From assembly GCA_017937485.1 (NCBI GenBank), contig JAGBDN010000106.1, positions 1 to 64,000 of the forward strand: DNA of 64,000 bases, given 5' to 3'. The notes under the pieces were generated by a model, which saw only the letters and a program-made list of their open reading frames with translations, did not search any database and was not told the DNA's origin. Positions 39,134 to 48,120 of this stretch are shown piece after piece. Origin of the DNA: Thermoguttaceae bacterium. GTDB taxonomy: Bacteria > Planctomycetota > Planctomycetia > Pirellulales > Thermoguttaceae. The first letter of the stretch is position 1. Every line of letters starts with the position of its first letter. The translations under genes and the position numbers were made by a program.

Positions 39134-39207
39134 CACGCCTGAAGGGATTCGAACCCCCAACCCTCGGTTCCGAAGACCGATGCGCTATCCAATTGCGCCA
39201 CAGGCGC
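39134..39207 (-). tRNA. tRNA-Arg (anticodon UCG)
   Basis: A 74-nt cloverleaf: acceptor GCGCCTG/CAGGCGT (one G-U), D arm with GCGCAATTGGATAGCGC, anticodon arm TCGGT/ACCGA with loop CTTCGGA (anticodon TCG), and T arm with GGTTCGAATCC. The 3' CCA is not encoded. The prophage starts at its 3' end, so the tRNA remains complete after integration. Confidence 0.93.
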
Positions 39208-39336
39208 TCGAACAAAAACGCCGTCGCAAAAAACGCTCCGCGCTCTCATATCGAATATTAAATTTATTATATAATAAAAGCGACGAAACGCAAGGGGGAA
39301 TTTTTCAAAATCTCTAAAATTCTGCCGAACGCCGCC

Positions 39337-40437
39337 CTACTCCGCCGATCGTCCGTTCTCGTAGGCGTCGCGGCGCTTCGTCCATCCTCGAAAATGCTCG
39401 ACGTATTTGTCTTTATAATCCGGAACGTAACGCTCCAACAACCGCTTCATCGGCGTCTCTTTTTGACGCCGCGCCGCTTCCTCCGATGAAATCCCCGCCT
39501 GCGCTTCCGGTCGAAGAGAACTTAAATAAAGCGCCAACACGCGTTGCGTATCCGACGAATAGTGCATCAAAAAATGCGTCCAAGCCCAAGACTCGCGATA
39601 TTCGCGAATCCCCATCTGGTCGACCCGCGTCAAATTTTCAAGGCGACGCAAAGACGGCGGCGACGCCAAAAACGACTTTGCGTCGCTTTCAACCTTTTCT
39701 AAAAACGGATTGCGAAACCCGCGCTCGCCCGGCGGCGTCTCAAAATACTTCGCCAATCCTTCGTCGATCCAAATCGGAACGTTTCTAAGCGCGGCGTTTA
39801 GGTAGGCGTGAACCATCTCGTGCCGCACGTTCAACATCATTTTTTCGTCGCGCCGAACCATCAAAACGCCCGGTTTGCCCGGTTCCTTAACGTAAAGCGC
39901 CGGTCGATCGGTCGGAGCCCCGGGAAAATACTCGCAAATAAAGGCGATATAAGAAGTTTTGTCGCGAAACAGGCAAAGCGAAATCTTTTCCCTCGACTCG
40001 GGAACGAGAAGATGGCCGACCAAATCGTTTTGCAAACGCACGATTTCCGTTTGCAATCCCGCCGTTTCTTCCAGCGGAAAATTCGACTCGCAAACCACTC
40101 TTCCCAAAGCGACGGAATACGGGAGAAACTTTGAAAACGAAGGACTTAAATCAATAGCAAAAGTCGGCTGCGCCGGTATTGACTCCGCGTCGTTTACTTC
40201 GAAATCGTAAGCCGCGTCTTTCGCTTCGTCGCTCGGCGGCGCGTCTTTTTTAATCGCGTCGAAGAGCGACGGCAACGAAATCTTAAAATCGAACGCTAAG
40301 ACGTTGGAAACCGTTCCCGTCAAGCAACTGGCCCAAAGCGCCGCGACGCAACACAACCGCGACGCGCCGCCGCGTTTTCTCCCGTTCTTGCCGCGCTCTC
40401 TCGCGCTTTCGTCGCTTTTTCCGAGTATCGTTTTCAT
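39337..40437 (-). CDS. DUF1570-family secreted metallopeptidase-like protein
   Basis: A 366-aa protein starting MKTILGKSDESARERGKNGR, at the ATG at 40437 rather than the longer in-frame option. A basic start is followed by a signal-like hydrophobic stretch (CCVAALWASCLTGTVSNVLA). The C-terminal half has the zinc motif HEMVHAYL and, after ~16 residues, IDEGLAKYFE, the third-ligand Glu pattern of gluzincins. DUF1570 is typical of planctomycetes. A promoter (TTGCGC-N17-TATAAT) lies upstream. Substrate unknown. Confidence 0.82.
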   Translation of the reverse strand: MKTILGKSDESARERGKNGRKRGGASRLCCVAALWASCLTGTVSNVLAFDFKISLPSLFDAIKKDAPPSDEAKDAAYDFEVNDAESIPAQPTFAIDLSPSFSKFLPYSVALGRVVCESNFPLEETAGLQTEIVRLQNDLVGHLLVPESREKISLCLFRDKTSYIAFICEYFPGAPTDRPALYVKEPGKPGVLMVRRDEKMMLNVRHEMVHAYLNAALRNVPIWIDEGLAKYFETPPGERGFRNPFLEKVESDAKSFLASPPSLRRLENLTRVDQMGIREYRESWAWTHFLMHYSSDTQRVLALYLSSLRPEAQAGISSEEAARRQKETPMKRLLERYVPDYKDKYVEHFRGWTKRRDAYENGRSAE

Positions 40438-40515
40438 CGTTTGGCAACAAATGTAAATCGCTTTATATGTCAACTTAACGCCGACTTCCCCCTCCGATTC
40501 GCGTCGGCTTTCGTT

Positions 40516-40544
40516 ATTATATCGAAAAAAGCCGTCAAGCGCAA
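40516..40544 (-). promoter_or_regulatory. Promoter of the DUF1570 gene
   Basis: TTGCGC (40544-40539), 17 bases, TATAAT (40521-40516) on the minus strand, about 80 bases before the start. The same TTGCGn -35 recurs in other host promoters of this window. Confidence 0.7.
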
Positions 40545-40612
40545 CCCCGTTTCACGGCGCCGGTCGCTCGACGCGGTTCCAAGCGCCGCAAGGGTTGCGC
40601 TTTTCCAGGCGT

Positions 40613-42571
40613 CTATTTCGCGATCTTCTTAAAGATCGCGTTCCAGCCTCCGTCGCGCGTCATTTTCAACGTCGCTAAATCGCCTTTTTTAAACGTTTTC
40701 GACGTTATCGAAATCGCGTTGGCGTCCGAATCGGTTTCCGGCGCGTCGGCGTAAATCGTCGCTTCGTACTCGACGCCGTCTTCAAGGAAGTCGAGTCGAA
40801 CGTCGACGGAGCGAGCCTTCTCGTTTGTAAGCGCCGACAAATAAAAGACTTCGCCGCTCCGACGAGACATAACGACAAAGTCGCCGATTTCGCCGTCTAG
40901 CGCCGTCGTATCGTCCCAAACGGTCGGGAGTTCGCGCAAAAATTCGAGCCCCGGTTTCCCGGCGTAAACGCTCGGCAAGTCGCAAAGTGTGCGCAGCGGC
41001 GAGTCGTAAATCATGCAGAGAGCCAATTCGCGAGCGCGCGTTCCGACCGTATGACACGTTGAACCGTCCGGCAACGCGTCGACCTTCTTAAACGTTTCCG
41101 GATGTTCGTTCAAAAAGCCGCCGGGCGTAAAGTCGGCGGGGCCGAGCATGCAACGCGTAAACGGCAGCGTCGCAAGGTGTTCCGACGTCAGCGCCGACCA
41201 GCGATTGTACTCGTTTCCGCGAACGCCCTCGCGGGTGATTTGGTTCGGGAAGGTTCGCGTCATCCCGGTCGGTTTGTACATCCCGTGATAGTTGACAAGA
41301 AGTCGATTTTCGGCCGCGATTCGGCAAGTTTCAGTCAACCATTGGACGGTTTCTTGCGAATGCGAGTCCATAAAGTCGATTTTCAAGCCCGCGACGCCCC
41401 ACTTGGCGCAACGCTCTAAAGTCCTGCGAACGCCCGCTTTCTTTAACGGGTCGACGTGATACCAAAGGAAAAGTCGCACGCCCTTCGACTTGCCGTATTC
41501 GACGCAAGCCGGAATATCGACGCCGTCGCGGAAAACTTGCGTCAAATCGTCGCTCCACTCGCCCGGTTTCCGTTCCCAACCGGCGTCGAGCGTGAAGTAT
41601 TCCCACCCCATCGACGCCGCGAAGTCGATGAATTCTCGAATCTTAGCGTTCGAAATTTCGCGTCCGTTTTTCGGCGCCCACCAGTCCCAAGAGCTGTTCC
41701 CCGGCTCGACCCAAGACGCGTCGAAACTACACGGAGTCGCAACATTTTCGACGATTCCGGAGTTGTTGATCAAATCGACCGGTTTCTTCCCAAGCAAAAC
41801 AACGCGCCAAGGCGACTTAGCTTCCGGACGGCAAACGACGGCGCCGCGTTCGTCGTCGCGCGGCGTCAACCGAAGTTTAATCGTCGTCGGGTTTTGCGTC
41901 GACGACGCGAACTGCGCTCCGGCCCAGTCGAGCAAATCGGCTTCGGTCAGCGCCGCGACAAAGCCTTCCCCTTTAACGATTAACGGCATACCGACGAACG
42001 AATCCGGCTTGACGTCCGAGAGTTTTTTGCGGAGGAAAAACTCTTCTTGCGACGTGTTATACTTCGGATAGTAAGTCGCCCAACAATCGAGGTTTGCGCC
42101 GAACGCAAATTCGGTTTCGTCGACGTCGAGCGTCAGTTCGTCGAGCCCGTCCTGCTTCGGAACGACGTAACGGAGCGCGACGCCGTCGTCGTAAGCGCGC
42201 AAGACGATATTCCACTTGCGTTTAGGTTCGGCGACTTCTTGCAGCTCAAACGTCGTTTCGACGCAGCGGTCGACGTAAACGGAACGCTTCCCGACGACGC
42301 AAGTCCAAGTTTCGTCGACGTTTCGGCTCGACTCGCCGACAAGTCGCGACGCCCCGAAACCAATCCCCAACCGCGATTCGCCGACGACCTTCGCGCCGTC
42401 GAACGTCAACGCGTAACTCGCATAATCGTCGACCGTTACGTCAACCTTAACCACCTTGCTCGGCGACTCGACCGTCCGCGACTCCGCCGCGAAAAGCCCC
42501 GACGCCGCCGTCGCCGTTCCAAGCGCGACGCAAAACGCGACCAACGCTTTATTTAACTTTAATGTTTTCAT
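40613..42571 (-). CDS. GH97 glycoside hydrolase, retaining (alpha-galactosidase-like)
   Basis: A 652-aa protein; the ATG at 42571 has an AAAGG site and gives a clear signal peptide (ALVAFCVALGTATAASGLFA, cut near 29). The N-terminal beta-sandwich (30-275) leads to the catalytic barrel with SSWDWWAPKNGREISNAKI and the nucleophile region GLKIDFMDS (Asp near 399). The barrel nucleophile Asp places it in the retaining GH97 group, which includes alpha-galactosidases, rather than SusB-type inverting enzymes. The C-terminal beta domain reads FVVMSRRSGEVFYLSALTNE. It would act in the periplasm or at the surface on alpha-linked sugars. Confidence 0.88.
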   Translation of the reverse strand: MKTLKLNKALVAFCVALGTATAASGLFAAESRTVESPSKVVKVDVTVDDYASYALTFDGAKVVGESRLGIGFGASRLVGESSRNVDETWTCVVGKRSVYVDRCVETTFELQEVAEPKRKWNIVLRAYDDGVALRYVVPKQDGLDELTLDVDETEFAFGANLDCWATYYPKYNTSQEEFFLRKKLSDVKPDSFVGMPLIVKGEGFVAALTEADLLDWAGAQFASSTQNPTTIKLRLTPRDDERGAVVCRPEAKSPWRVVLLGKKPVDLINNSGIVENVATPCSFDASWVEPGNSSWDWWAPKNGREISNAKIREFIDFAASMGWEYFTLDAGWERKPGEWSDDLTQVFRDGVDIPACVEYGKSKGVRLFLWYHVDPLKKAGVRRTLERCAKWGVAGLKIDFMDSHSQETVQWLTETCRIAAENRLLVNYHGMYKPTGMTRTFPNQITREGVRGNEYNRWSALTSEHLATLPFTRCMLGPADFTPGGFLNEHPETFKKVDALPDGSTCHTVGTRARELALCMIYDSPLRTLCDLPSVYAGKPGLEFLRELPTVWDDTTALDGEIGDFVVMSRRSGEVFYLSALTNEKARSVDVRLDFLEDGVEYEATIYADAPETDSDANAISITSKTFKKGDLATLKMTRDGGWNAIFKKIAK

Positions 42572-42618
42572 CACATTAACCTTTCTTTTATCAATATCTC
42601 GCGTTTCCTTTATTCCCA

Positions 42619-43053
42619 TTAATCCCAATGGAAAGATAGAGAAGTCTGCTTCATTTTTCCATCGCATTGCGGACAAAATAAAAATTCAAATTCGGGCCCG
42701 TAACTAGGTCGCTCGTACAACTTCGACAACTTTTCCAAATCGCCCAACGGTTTAAGTTCCAAACCGCCGCATCGAGAGCATACCGCGTCTTTCGGAAGTA
42801 TTTTTGCCACAAACTCGGTAAAAGCCGCGCTAATTTCTTCCGAAGTCGAAAATTCACCGGCGGCAATACGCCTTTTATGCAAGCTTAACTCTTTGTCCCA
42901 CTTGCCGCTCGCATCGCTAAAGGAAACGATTTCACGACACGTCGCGCATCTTACTTGACACACGTCGCGAAATCCGGAATCAACTCCTTCGTCGCCCAAA
43001 ACAGCGCGACTATGTCCGCATTTCTCGCAACAATACACACATGCTTCGCCCAT
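42619..43053 (-). CDS. Zinc-ribbon protein of unknown function
   Basis: A 144-aa cytoplasmic protein with three Cys pairs: CVYCCEKCGH at the start, VRCATC, and the last set CSRCGG...FCPQCDGK. This suits two or three zinc ribbons. No enzyme domain is visible. It lies between two secreted hydrolases on the same strand but has no clear link to them. Lower GC than the neighbours. Confidence 0.7.
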   Translation of the reverse strand: MGEACVYCCEKCGHSRAVLGDEGVDSGFRDVCQVRCATCREIVSFSDASGKWDKELSLHKRRIAAGEFSTSEEISAAFTEFVAKILPKDAVCSRCGGLELKPLGDLEKLSKLYERPSYGPEFEFLFCPQCDGKMKQTSLSFHWD

Positions 43054-43102
43054 TTTGTTATCTCTTTCTTTTGCGCACTTTAAACTTTTTCCTCATCTTA
43101 AC

Positions 43103-45166
43103 TCATTGCGCAGAGAATGTTTGGCGAATCGTCGCTTTCTCGACGTCGCCGTCGATAATCAACGCCAAGCGCGTCGGCTTTTTCGGAACGCTCGCGTCGT
43201 TTTCGCCGACAATTTTCGTCTCGAAGCGGAGCGGAAGCGCGTTCCCGGCGTCGTCCGTCGCGGCGACCGTCAGCGTCGCGGCGCCGATTTTAAACCGAAG
43301 CGTCGTCGAAGGTTGCGTCGCCTCTAAGGCTTCAATCTTCTCGAACGAAACGACCGCCGTTTCGAACGCGCCCTTTTCGCCCGGTTTGAAATCGACCAAA
43401 TCGCAAATCTCGACGCCGCCGGAAGTTGCGCCGTCGCCGCGTCGGTATTCGAAAACGCGCTTCGCCAAGGCGAGCGTTTTCACCGGATAAGCCGACGTCA
43501 AGTCGATTTCGTAACGGTCGACGGCGTCGCTAAACGCTTTAACGACCTTGCCTTGCGCGTCGCGTCCGTTTTTTTGCAGCGTTCCGGCGATTCGCGGAAC
43601 CGGGTGCCCGAAGGAGTTGAGGAGTTCCCCTTCGTAACGTCGACCGCTAAACGTCCGCGCCGTATAGGTTTCGCCGCCCGGGTCGCGAACGATAAACGCG
43701 CTCGTTCCCGGCTTCGCGCCCTTTTCGCCGAGAATCAGCGAGTACGACCCGACGTCGTTATGATTGTGCAACTCCGCGTTATGCCCGGCTTTAAGTCCAA
43801 GCGCGAAGTATTTTCCGGTCGCGTTCGGATTCGGACGACAAATCAAGACGCCGGCGTCCGGGAAATCGGTTCGAATCGGCAAAGCGTTGGCGGCGCTAAC
43901 GTTAGCGTCGTTTTTCTCGGCGGCGTTTTCGTCTTTTTTCGGGAAAAGAACGTCTTTATCGAAACCGAACGCCGTCGTTTGAAGCAAGTCGCCGAGCGCG
44001 AAGTTCGCGTCGAGCCCGCGTTTTTCCGCGTCGACGTAACCGTATCCTTTCAAACGACTTAAATACCCGACGTAAACCGGCGCCGGACGCGCGGTCAGCG
44101 AGCAGTCGGCGAAGGCGATAAATTGACCGTCGGCGATTTCAATCGTCGGCGCGTAATCGAGAATCGCCCTAATCTTCGGAAATCTAAAGAAATCGAGCTT
44201 GCCGCCGGTCGCATTACGAACCATCGCGCCAAGAAGCAAATAATTGCCGAAACCGTAATTCCAGTACCCCAGCCCTTCGGAACAGTAACCGTCGTTCGTA
44301 AAGCCTTTCATAAACTTGGTTTCCGAGAAGTAATCGGCGGCGGCGACAAAGAACGCGCGACGCTCTTTCGACTCGACGACGTTCAGCGCGGCGGCGACCG
44401 TCCCGGCGTGGCAGACGGCGCTCCAGTTATTCTCGGTACGAATCCACCACATCCGCTTATGCGACTTCACTAAAACCGAATCCTCGTAAGGCTTTAAGAT
44501 ACGTTTTTCGATCTCGCTAATCGTCGTCGCAACCGTTTCCGGCTTCAACTTGTCGCGGTGCAAATTGACGGCGATCGCGGCTTCGGCTCCAGCGAGCGTC
44601 GAGCCGAGGTCGCTGTAAATCGCTTTGCCGTCGTAAATTTCGGCGCCGTGGTCGTGCGCGGGCAGAACCCAGGAGCGGAGCGCGCAAAATTCGACGAGCG
44701 TCGCGTCGAGCGCCTCGAGGAAGCGGCCTTTATTTTCCAGCGCTTCGGCCAGCGCAAACGTTGTTATCCTTCGGGTTAAGCGTCCGTATTCGCGCTGATA
44801 ATTCGACCGATTCCCGTTGCGATAATACTCCTTATAAAGCTCCTCCGGAAGCGCGGGCGACTTTTGTTTCAACGCGCTTTCGGCGCTCTTAATCGTTTGT
44901 TTGCCGGAGTTTGTCGACGCCAACAAATCCCAACGTTCGCGGTCGCCGAGGTTTGCGATTCGCGTCGTCCCGTCTTCCAAGAGCGGCGCGACCGCCTCGG
45001 CTCGCTTAAAAATCGCGTCTTTTTCGGTTTCCGCGCCCCAAAGCGACGTCGCGTAAACCGCCGTCGACGCCAACGTAAACGCGACCGCCCAAGCCGTCCG
45101 CCGCGAAAAACTCCGAAAAGCGGCGCCGTCGCGACCGTTTTTGGCAAAAAATCGAGAAAAATTCAT
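43103..45166 (-). CDS. Heparinase II/III-like polysaccharide lyase
   Basis: A 687-aa secreted protein. A basic start and a signal sequence (AWAVAFTLASTAVYATSLWG) are followed by an (alpha/alpha) toroid (100-400) and a beta-sandwich domain. The family's key motif HNAELHNHNDVGSYSL lies in the latter half, as in heparinase II/III proteins of lyase families that cleave uronic-acid polysaccharides. The upstream helical part contains a YWNYGFGNYLLLG element. A promoter shared almost base-for-base with the 55991 gene lies upstream. The polysaccharide cannot be named. Confidence 0.82.
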   Translation of the reverse strand: MNFSRFFAKNGRDGAAFRSFSRRTAWAVAFTLASTAVYATSLWGAETEKDAIFKRAEAVAPLLEDGTTRIANLGDRERWDLLASTNSGKQTIKSAESALKQKSPALPEELYKEYYRNGNRSNYQREYGRLTRRITTFALAEALENKGRFLEALDATLVEFCALRSWVLPAHDHGAEIYDGKAIYSDLGSTLAGAEAAIAVNLHRDKLKPETVATTISEIEKRILKPYEDSVLVKSHKRMWWIRTENNWSAVCHAGTVAAALNVVESKERRAFFVAAADYFSETKFMKGFTNDGYCSEGLGYWNYGFGNYLLLGAMVRNATGGKLDFFRFPKIRAILDYAPTIEIADGQFIAFADCSLTARPAPVYVGYLSRLKGYGYVDAEKRGLDANFALGDLLQTTAFGFDKDVLFPKKDENAAEKNDANVSAANALPIRTDFPDAGVLICRPNPNATGKYFALGLKAGHNAELHNHNDVGSYSLILGEKGAKPGTSAFIVRDPGGETYTARTFSGRRYEGELLNSFGHPVPRIAGTLQKNGRDAQGKVVKAFSDAVDRYEIDLTSAYPVKTLALAKRVFEYRRGDGATSGGVEICDLVDFKPGEKGAFETAVVSFEKIEALEATQPSTTLRFKIGAATLTVAATDDAGNALPLRFETKIVGENDASVPKKPTRLALIIDGDVEKATIRQTFSAQ

Positions 45167-45249
45167 TGCGTCCCCCTTTTGGCGTCGCGCGGACGCCGTA
45201 TAATATCGAGCAAATGGACTCGCCGACGCTCCGACGCCGACGCGCCTCC

Positions 45250-45278
45250 ATTATACCAAATCGCGCCGCCGTTCGCAA
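45250..45278 (-). promoter_or_regulatory. Promoter of the heparinase-like gene
   Basis: TTGCGA (45278-45273), 17 bases, TATAAT (45255-45250) on the minus strand, ~85 bases before the gene. GGCGCGATTTGGTATAATGG is repeated exactly upstream of the gene at 55991-58549, which suggests co-regulation. Confidence 0.7.
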
Positions 45279-45395
45279 ACGTTTTCGCAAAAAAAATTTC
45301 GCGACGATCTTTTTTCGACGAAGCGTTTTTCGACGCGTCGCAACCTGTTTTATCGCAACACTAACGTTCGCCGGATTCGACGAAAGGAGCCCCCG

Positions 45396-46673
45396 ATGAC
45401 CCAAATCGGCACGAAATGCGTTCAAGCCGGTTATCGCCCGCAAAACGGCGAGCCGCGCCAAATTCCGATCATTCAAAGCACGACCTTCCGCTACGAATCG
45501 AGCGCCGCGATGGGCAAACTCTTCGATTTGGAGGCGTCCGGCTACTTCTATTCGCGCCTGCAAAACCCGACCGCCGACACGGTCGCGGCGAAGATTTGCG
45601 AGCTGGAAGGCGGTACGGCGGCGATGCTTACGTCGTCCGGACAAGCGGCGAACTTCTTCGCGGTCTTCAATATTTGCTCCGCCGGCGACCACGTCGTCGC
45701 GTCGTCGGCGATTTACGGCGGCACCTTCAACCTCTTCGCCGTTACGATGAAGCGGATGGGAATCGAATTCACGTTCGTGAAGCCGGACTGCTCCGACGAA
45801 GAACTCGAAGCGGCGTTCCGTCCGAACACGAAAGCGGTCTTCGGCGAAACGGTCGCGAACCCGGCGCTCGCCGTTCTCGACATTGAGCGCTTCGCGCAAG
45901 TCGCGCATTCGCACGGGGTTCCGCTCATTATCGACAACACGTTCCCGACGCCGGTCAACTGCCGACCGTTCGAATGGGGCGCCGATATCGTTACGCACTC
46001 GACGACGAAGTATATGGACGGGCACGGCTCGCAAGTCGGCGGCGCCATCGTCGATTCCGGCAAGTTCGACTGGACGGCGCAAAGCGAGAAATTCCCGGGA
46101 CTTACGACGCCGGACGCGAGCTATCACGGGATCGTTTACACCGAAAAATTCGGCCAAGGCGGCGCGTTCATTACGAAGTGCGTCGCTCAACTGATGCGCG
46201 ACTTCGGCGCGTCGCCCGCTCCGATGAACGCGTTTTTGCTGAACTTCGGGCTCGAGTCGCTTCACCTGCGCATGAAGCGGCACTGCGAAAACGCTCAAAA
46301 AGTCGCCGAGTTTCTCGAATCGCGACAAGAAGTCGCTTGGGTCAATTACGCCGGACTTAAAAGCAGCCCTTATTACGACTTAGCGCAAAAATATATGCCG
46401 AACGGAACTTGCGGCGTCGTGTCGTTTGGTCTCGTCGGCGGTCGCGACGCGGCGGAAGTTTTTATGTCGAAACTGCAAATCGCGCAGATCGCGACGCACG
46501 TCGCGGACGCTCGCACTTGCGTTCTTCACCCGGCGAACGCGACGCACCGTCAACTCTCGGAAGCGGAGCTGGAAGCGTGCGGCGTCGGCGCGGACTTGAT
46601 TCGCCTTTCCTGCGGTATCGAAGACGCGGACGACCTGATCGCCGACCTCGCGCAAGCGCTCGAAACCAAGTAA
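45396..46673 (+). CDS. metY: O-acetylhomoserine (thiol)-lyase, Cys/Met metabolism PLP enzyme
   Basis: A 425-aa PLP enzyme. The Lys that binds PLP is K205 in STTKYMDGHG, preceded by IIDNTFPTPVNCRPFEWGAD. The start has SRLQNPTADTVAAKICELEG and SSGQAANFFAVFN, the Cys/Met metabolism family pattern. The length of about 425 and the inserted region after the Lys fit O-acetylhomoserine sulfhydrylase (MetY), which makes homocysteine from sulfide, rather than MetB. An AAAGGAGC site precedes the start. A strong terminator follows. No SAM riboswitch is seen upstream. Confidence 0.88.
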   Translation: MTQIGTKCVQAGYRPQNGEPRQIPIIQSTTFRYESSAAMGKLFDLEASGYFYSRLQNPTADTVAAKICELEGGTAAMLTSSGQAANFFAVFNICSAGDHVVASSAIYGGTFNLFAVTMKRMGIEFTFVKPDCSDEELEAAFRPNTKAVFGETVANPALAVLDIERFAQVAHSHGVPLIIDNTFPTPVNCRPFEWGADIVTHSTTKYMDGHGSQVGGAIVDSGKFDWTAQSEKFPGLTTPDASYHGIVYTEKFGQGGAFITKCVAQLMRDFGASPAPMNAFLLNFGLESLHLRMKRHCENAQKVAEFLESRQEVAWVNYAGLKSSPYYDLAQKYMPNGTCGVVSFGLVGGRDAAEVFMSKLQIAQIATHVADARTCVLHPANATHRQLSEAELEACGVGADLIRLSCGIEDADDLIADLAQALETK

Positions 46674-46698
46674 TCGCTTAATTTAAGCAAGAAATATT

Positions 46699-46733
46699 AA
46701 ACGCCGTTTCGTCGTCGCGAAACGGCGTTTTTT
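46699..46733 (+). terminator. Terminator of metY
   Basis: AAACGCCGTTTCG pairs with CGAAACGGCGTTT across a 6-base loop, ending in TTTTTT. The stem is 13 bp. It may also serve acpS-side transcription from the opposite strand. Confidence 0.9.
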
Positions 46734-46764
46734 GTTGCGGCGCGGCGTCGATTAAGAGACCGGC

Positions 46765-47154
46765 TTAGTCGTTTGCGGACAACACGACGAACGCGATCGC
46801 CAACGTTTTACAATGCGTCAACGAAATTTTCGCGTCGACGACGCCCAATTCGTCGGCGACTTTTTTCGCGCCGCCGGTCAAAAAAAGTTGCGGCGCGCCG
46901 TCCGGACGGTTGACCACCTCGACGTCCGTCCAAGAAATCCCGGACGCCCAGCCGGTGCCCAACGCCTTTAACGTCGCCTCTTTAGCCGCCCAACGCGCCG
47001 CCAACGACTCGCCAAAATTGCGTTTTTTGCGCAAACAATACTCGCGTTCGCGTTCCGTAAAGACCCGATTCAGAAAGGTTTCCGGAAAGCGCTCGTAAAG
47101 TTTTACGACGCGGTCGATCTCCGCCGCGTCCGTTCCAATTCCCACAACTCGCAT
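46765..47154 (-). CDS. acpS: Holo-[acyl-carrier-protein] synthase
   Basis: A 129-aa protein with the AcpS signature: VGIGTDAAEIDRV (metal Asp) at the start, FTEREREYC, and ESLAARWAAKEATLKALGTG with the metal Glu. It transfers phosphopantetheine from CoA to acyl carrier protein. The start MRVVGIG at 47154 is preferred over an ATG 12 bases upstream. The gene is followed by metY's terminator and preceded by an TAGAATATG-type -10 region. Confidence 0.9.
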   Translation of the reverse strand: MRVVGIGTDAAEIDRVVKLYERFPETFLNRVFTEREREYCLRKKRNFGESLAARWAAKEATLKALGTGWASGISWTDVEVVNRPDGAPQLFLTGGAKKVADELGVVDAKISLTHCKTLAIAFVVLSAND

Positions 47155-47231
47155 CGATGGCTCCAAACTCGCGAAAGCGCGCTCCGCAAACTTCTTAACA
47201 TATTCTAGAACAACAGTTTAACGCCAACGCG

Positions 47232-48014
47232 TCAAACGCTCGGCAACAGCAGAAAACCGACGGCGAAAATTCCCGCGTCGATCAAACCGTGGCTCAACCA
47301 AGCGCCGTAAATCGAGTCGCTGCGACGATATATTTCCTGCCAAACAAGCCCGCCGATAAAAACGCCGACCGAGCAAATCCACGTCGCCGGTTGCGCAAAG
47401 CCAAAATAGACGCCCAACAACAACACGTGATGCAACATAAAACCCGCGTTGGCGATAAGCGACGCCGGGACGTAAGGCAATCGCTCCGCCAAACGGCCAA
47501 ACGTAAACCACCGCCAATAATACTCTTCCAAACCGGAGTGAACGATCGAATAAAATATCGTCAGCAAAATAAACGCGCTCGGCGTCGCCAACCCCAACGG
47601 TTGCAGGCGCCCCAATAGTTCTTCGCGCAAATTGTCGACAAGCGGCTTAAACGTTCCCGGCTCTTTTATTAAATACGCGCCGACAAAGAAGATAAGAAGC
47701 CCGACCGCGGCGCCGAAAATCGCGCCGGGCGCCAAACCGCGACGACTCGGACGGCGAACCAACCAACGCTTTTGCAAAACAAACGCAGCGATAAACGCGG
47801 GAAACGCAAATTGCAACGTTTTGCCCGCGACGAAAATATATTTCGAAACGTCCGGCATAAAACGTTCGCCGAAAATGAAATACGCCCAAGTTAAAACAGA
47901 CGGAAACAACAACGCGAACGCTAAAATCGCGGTATTGCGACGCCGCATCATACTCTTTTGTTCCCGTTCCTCGGCGCGTTTTTCTCGCTGTTTTTTAGAA
48001 CGAAATCCCAACAT
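47232..48014 (-). CDS. CPBP family intramembrane protease
   Basis: A 260-aa protein with about six membrane helices (FALLFPSVLTWAYFIFG and others). The CPBP motifs are EEYYWRWF (E-E-x3-R), FMLHHVLLLG and LSHGLIDAG. These put two Glu and two His around an intramembrane glutamic protease site. The start MLGFRSKKQREK at 48014 is taken because a basic N-terminus and ribosome site (AGGAAG) precede it. The substrate is unknown; these enzymes cleave prenylated or membrane proteins. Confidence 0.82.
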   Translation of the reverse strand: MLGFRSKKQREKRAEEREQKSMMRRRNTAILAFALLFPSVLTWAYFIFGERFMPDVSKYIFVAGKTLQFAFPAFIAAFVLQKRWLVRRPSRRGLAPGAIFGAAVGLLIFFVGAYLIKEPGTFKPLVDNLREELLGRLQPLGLATPSAFILLTIFYSIVHSGLEEYYWRWFTFGRLAERLPYVPASLIANAGFMLHHVLLLGVYFGFAQPATWICSVGVFIGGLVWQEIYRRSDSIYGAWLSHGLIDAGIFAVGFLLLPSV

Positions 48015-48120
48015 AAGCCTTCCTCGACAAAGTGTAAGACATTTCTTTTCAGGCGTTAAACCCGACGTTCGCGCAACGTCGCGGCGCGACGCGACGAACG
48101 TCGAGCTAAAATCAGAACGA

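Larger units (their letters stand above)
1..39134. mobile_element. Prophage (right part), siphovirus-like, integrated at tRNA-Arg
   Basis: A full temperate-phage gene order is visible: terminase, portal, MuF head protein, scaffold, capsid, connectors, tail tube, chaperone, tape measure, repressor, recombination and replication genes, excisionase-like protein and integrase. The right boundary is set by the 3' end of tRNA-Arg at 39134, next to the integrase. The left boundary and the lysis genes are not in the window. Every core gene seen is open and full length, so the element looks intact. Its GC-rich composition matches the host, apart from low-GC accessory islands. Confidence 0.93.

Noticed and set aside
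45290-45396. SAM or other riboswitch upstream of metY
   Set aside because: The leader is short and lacks the conserved cores of known riboswitches.
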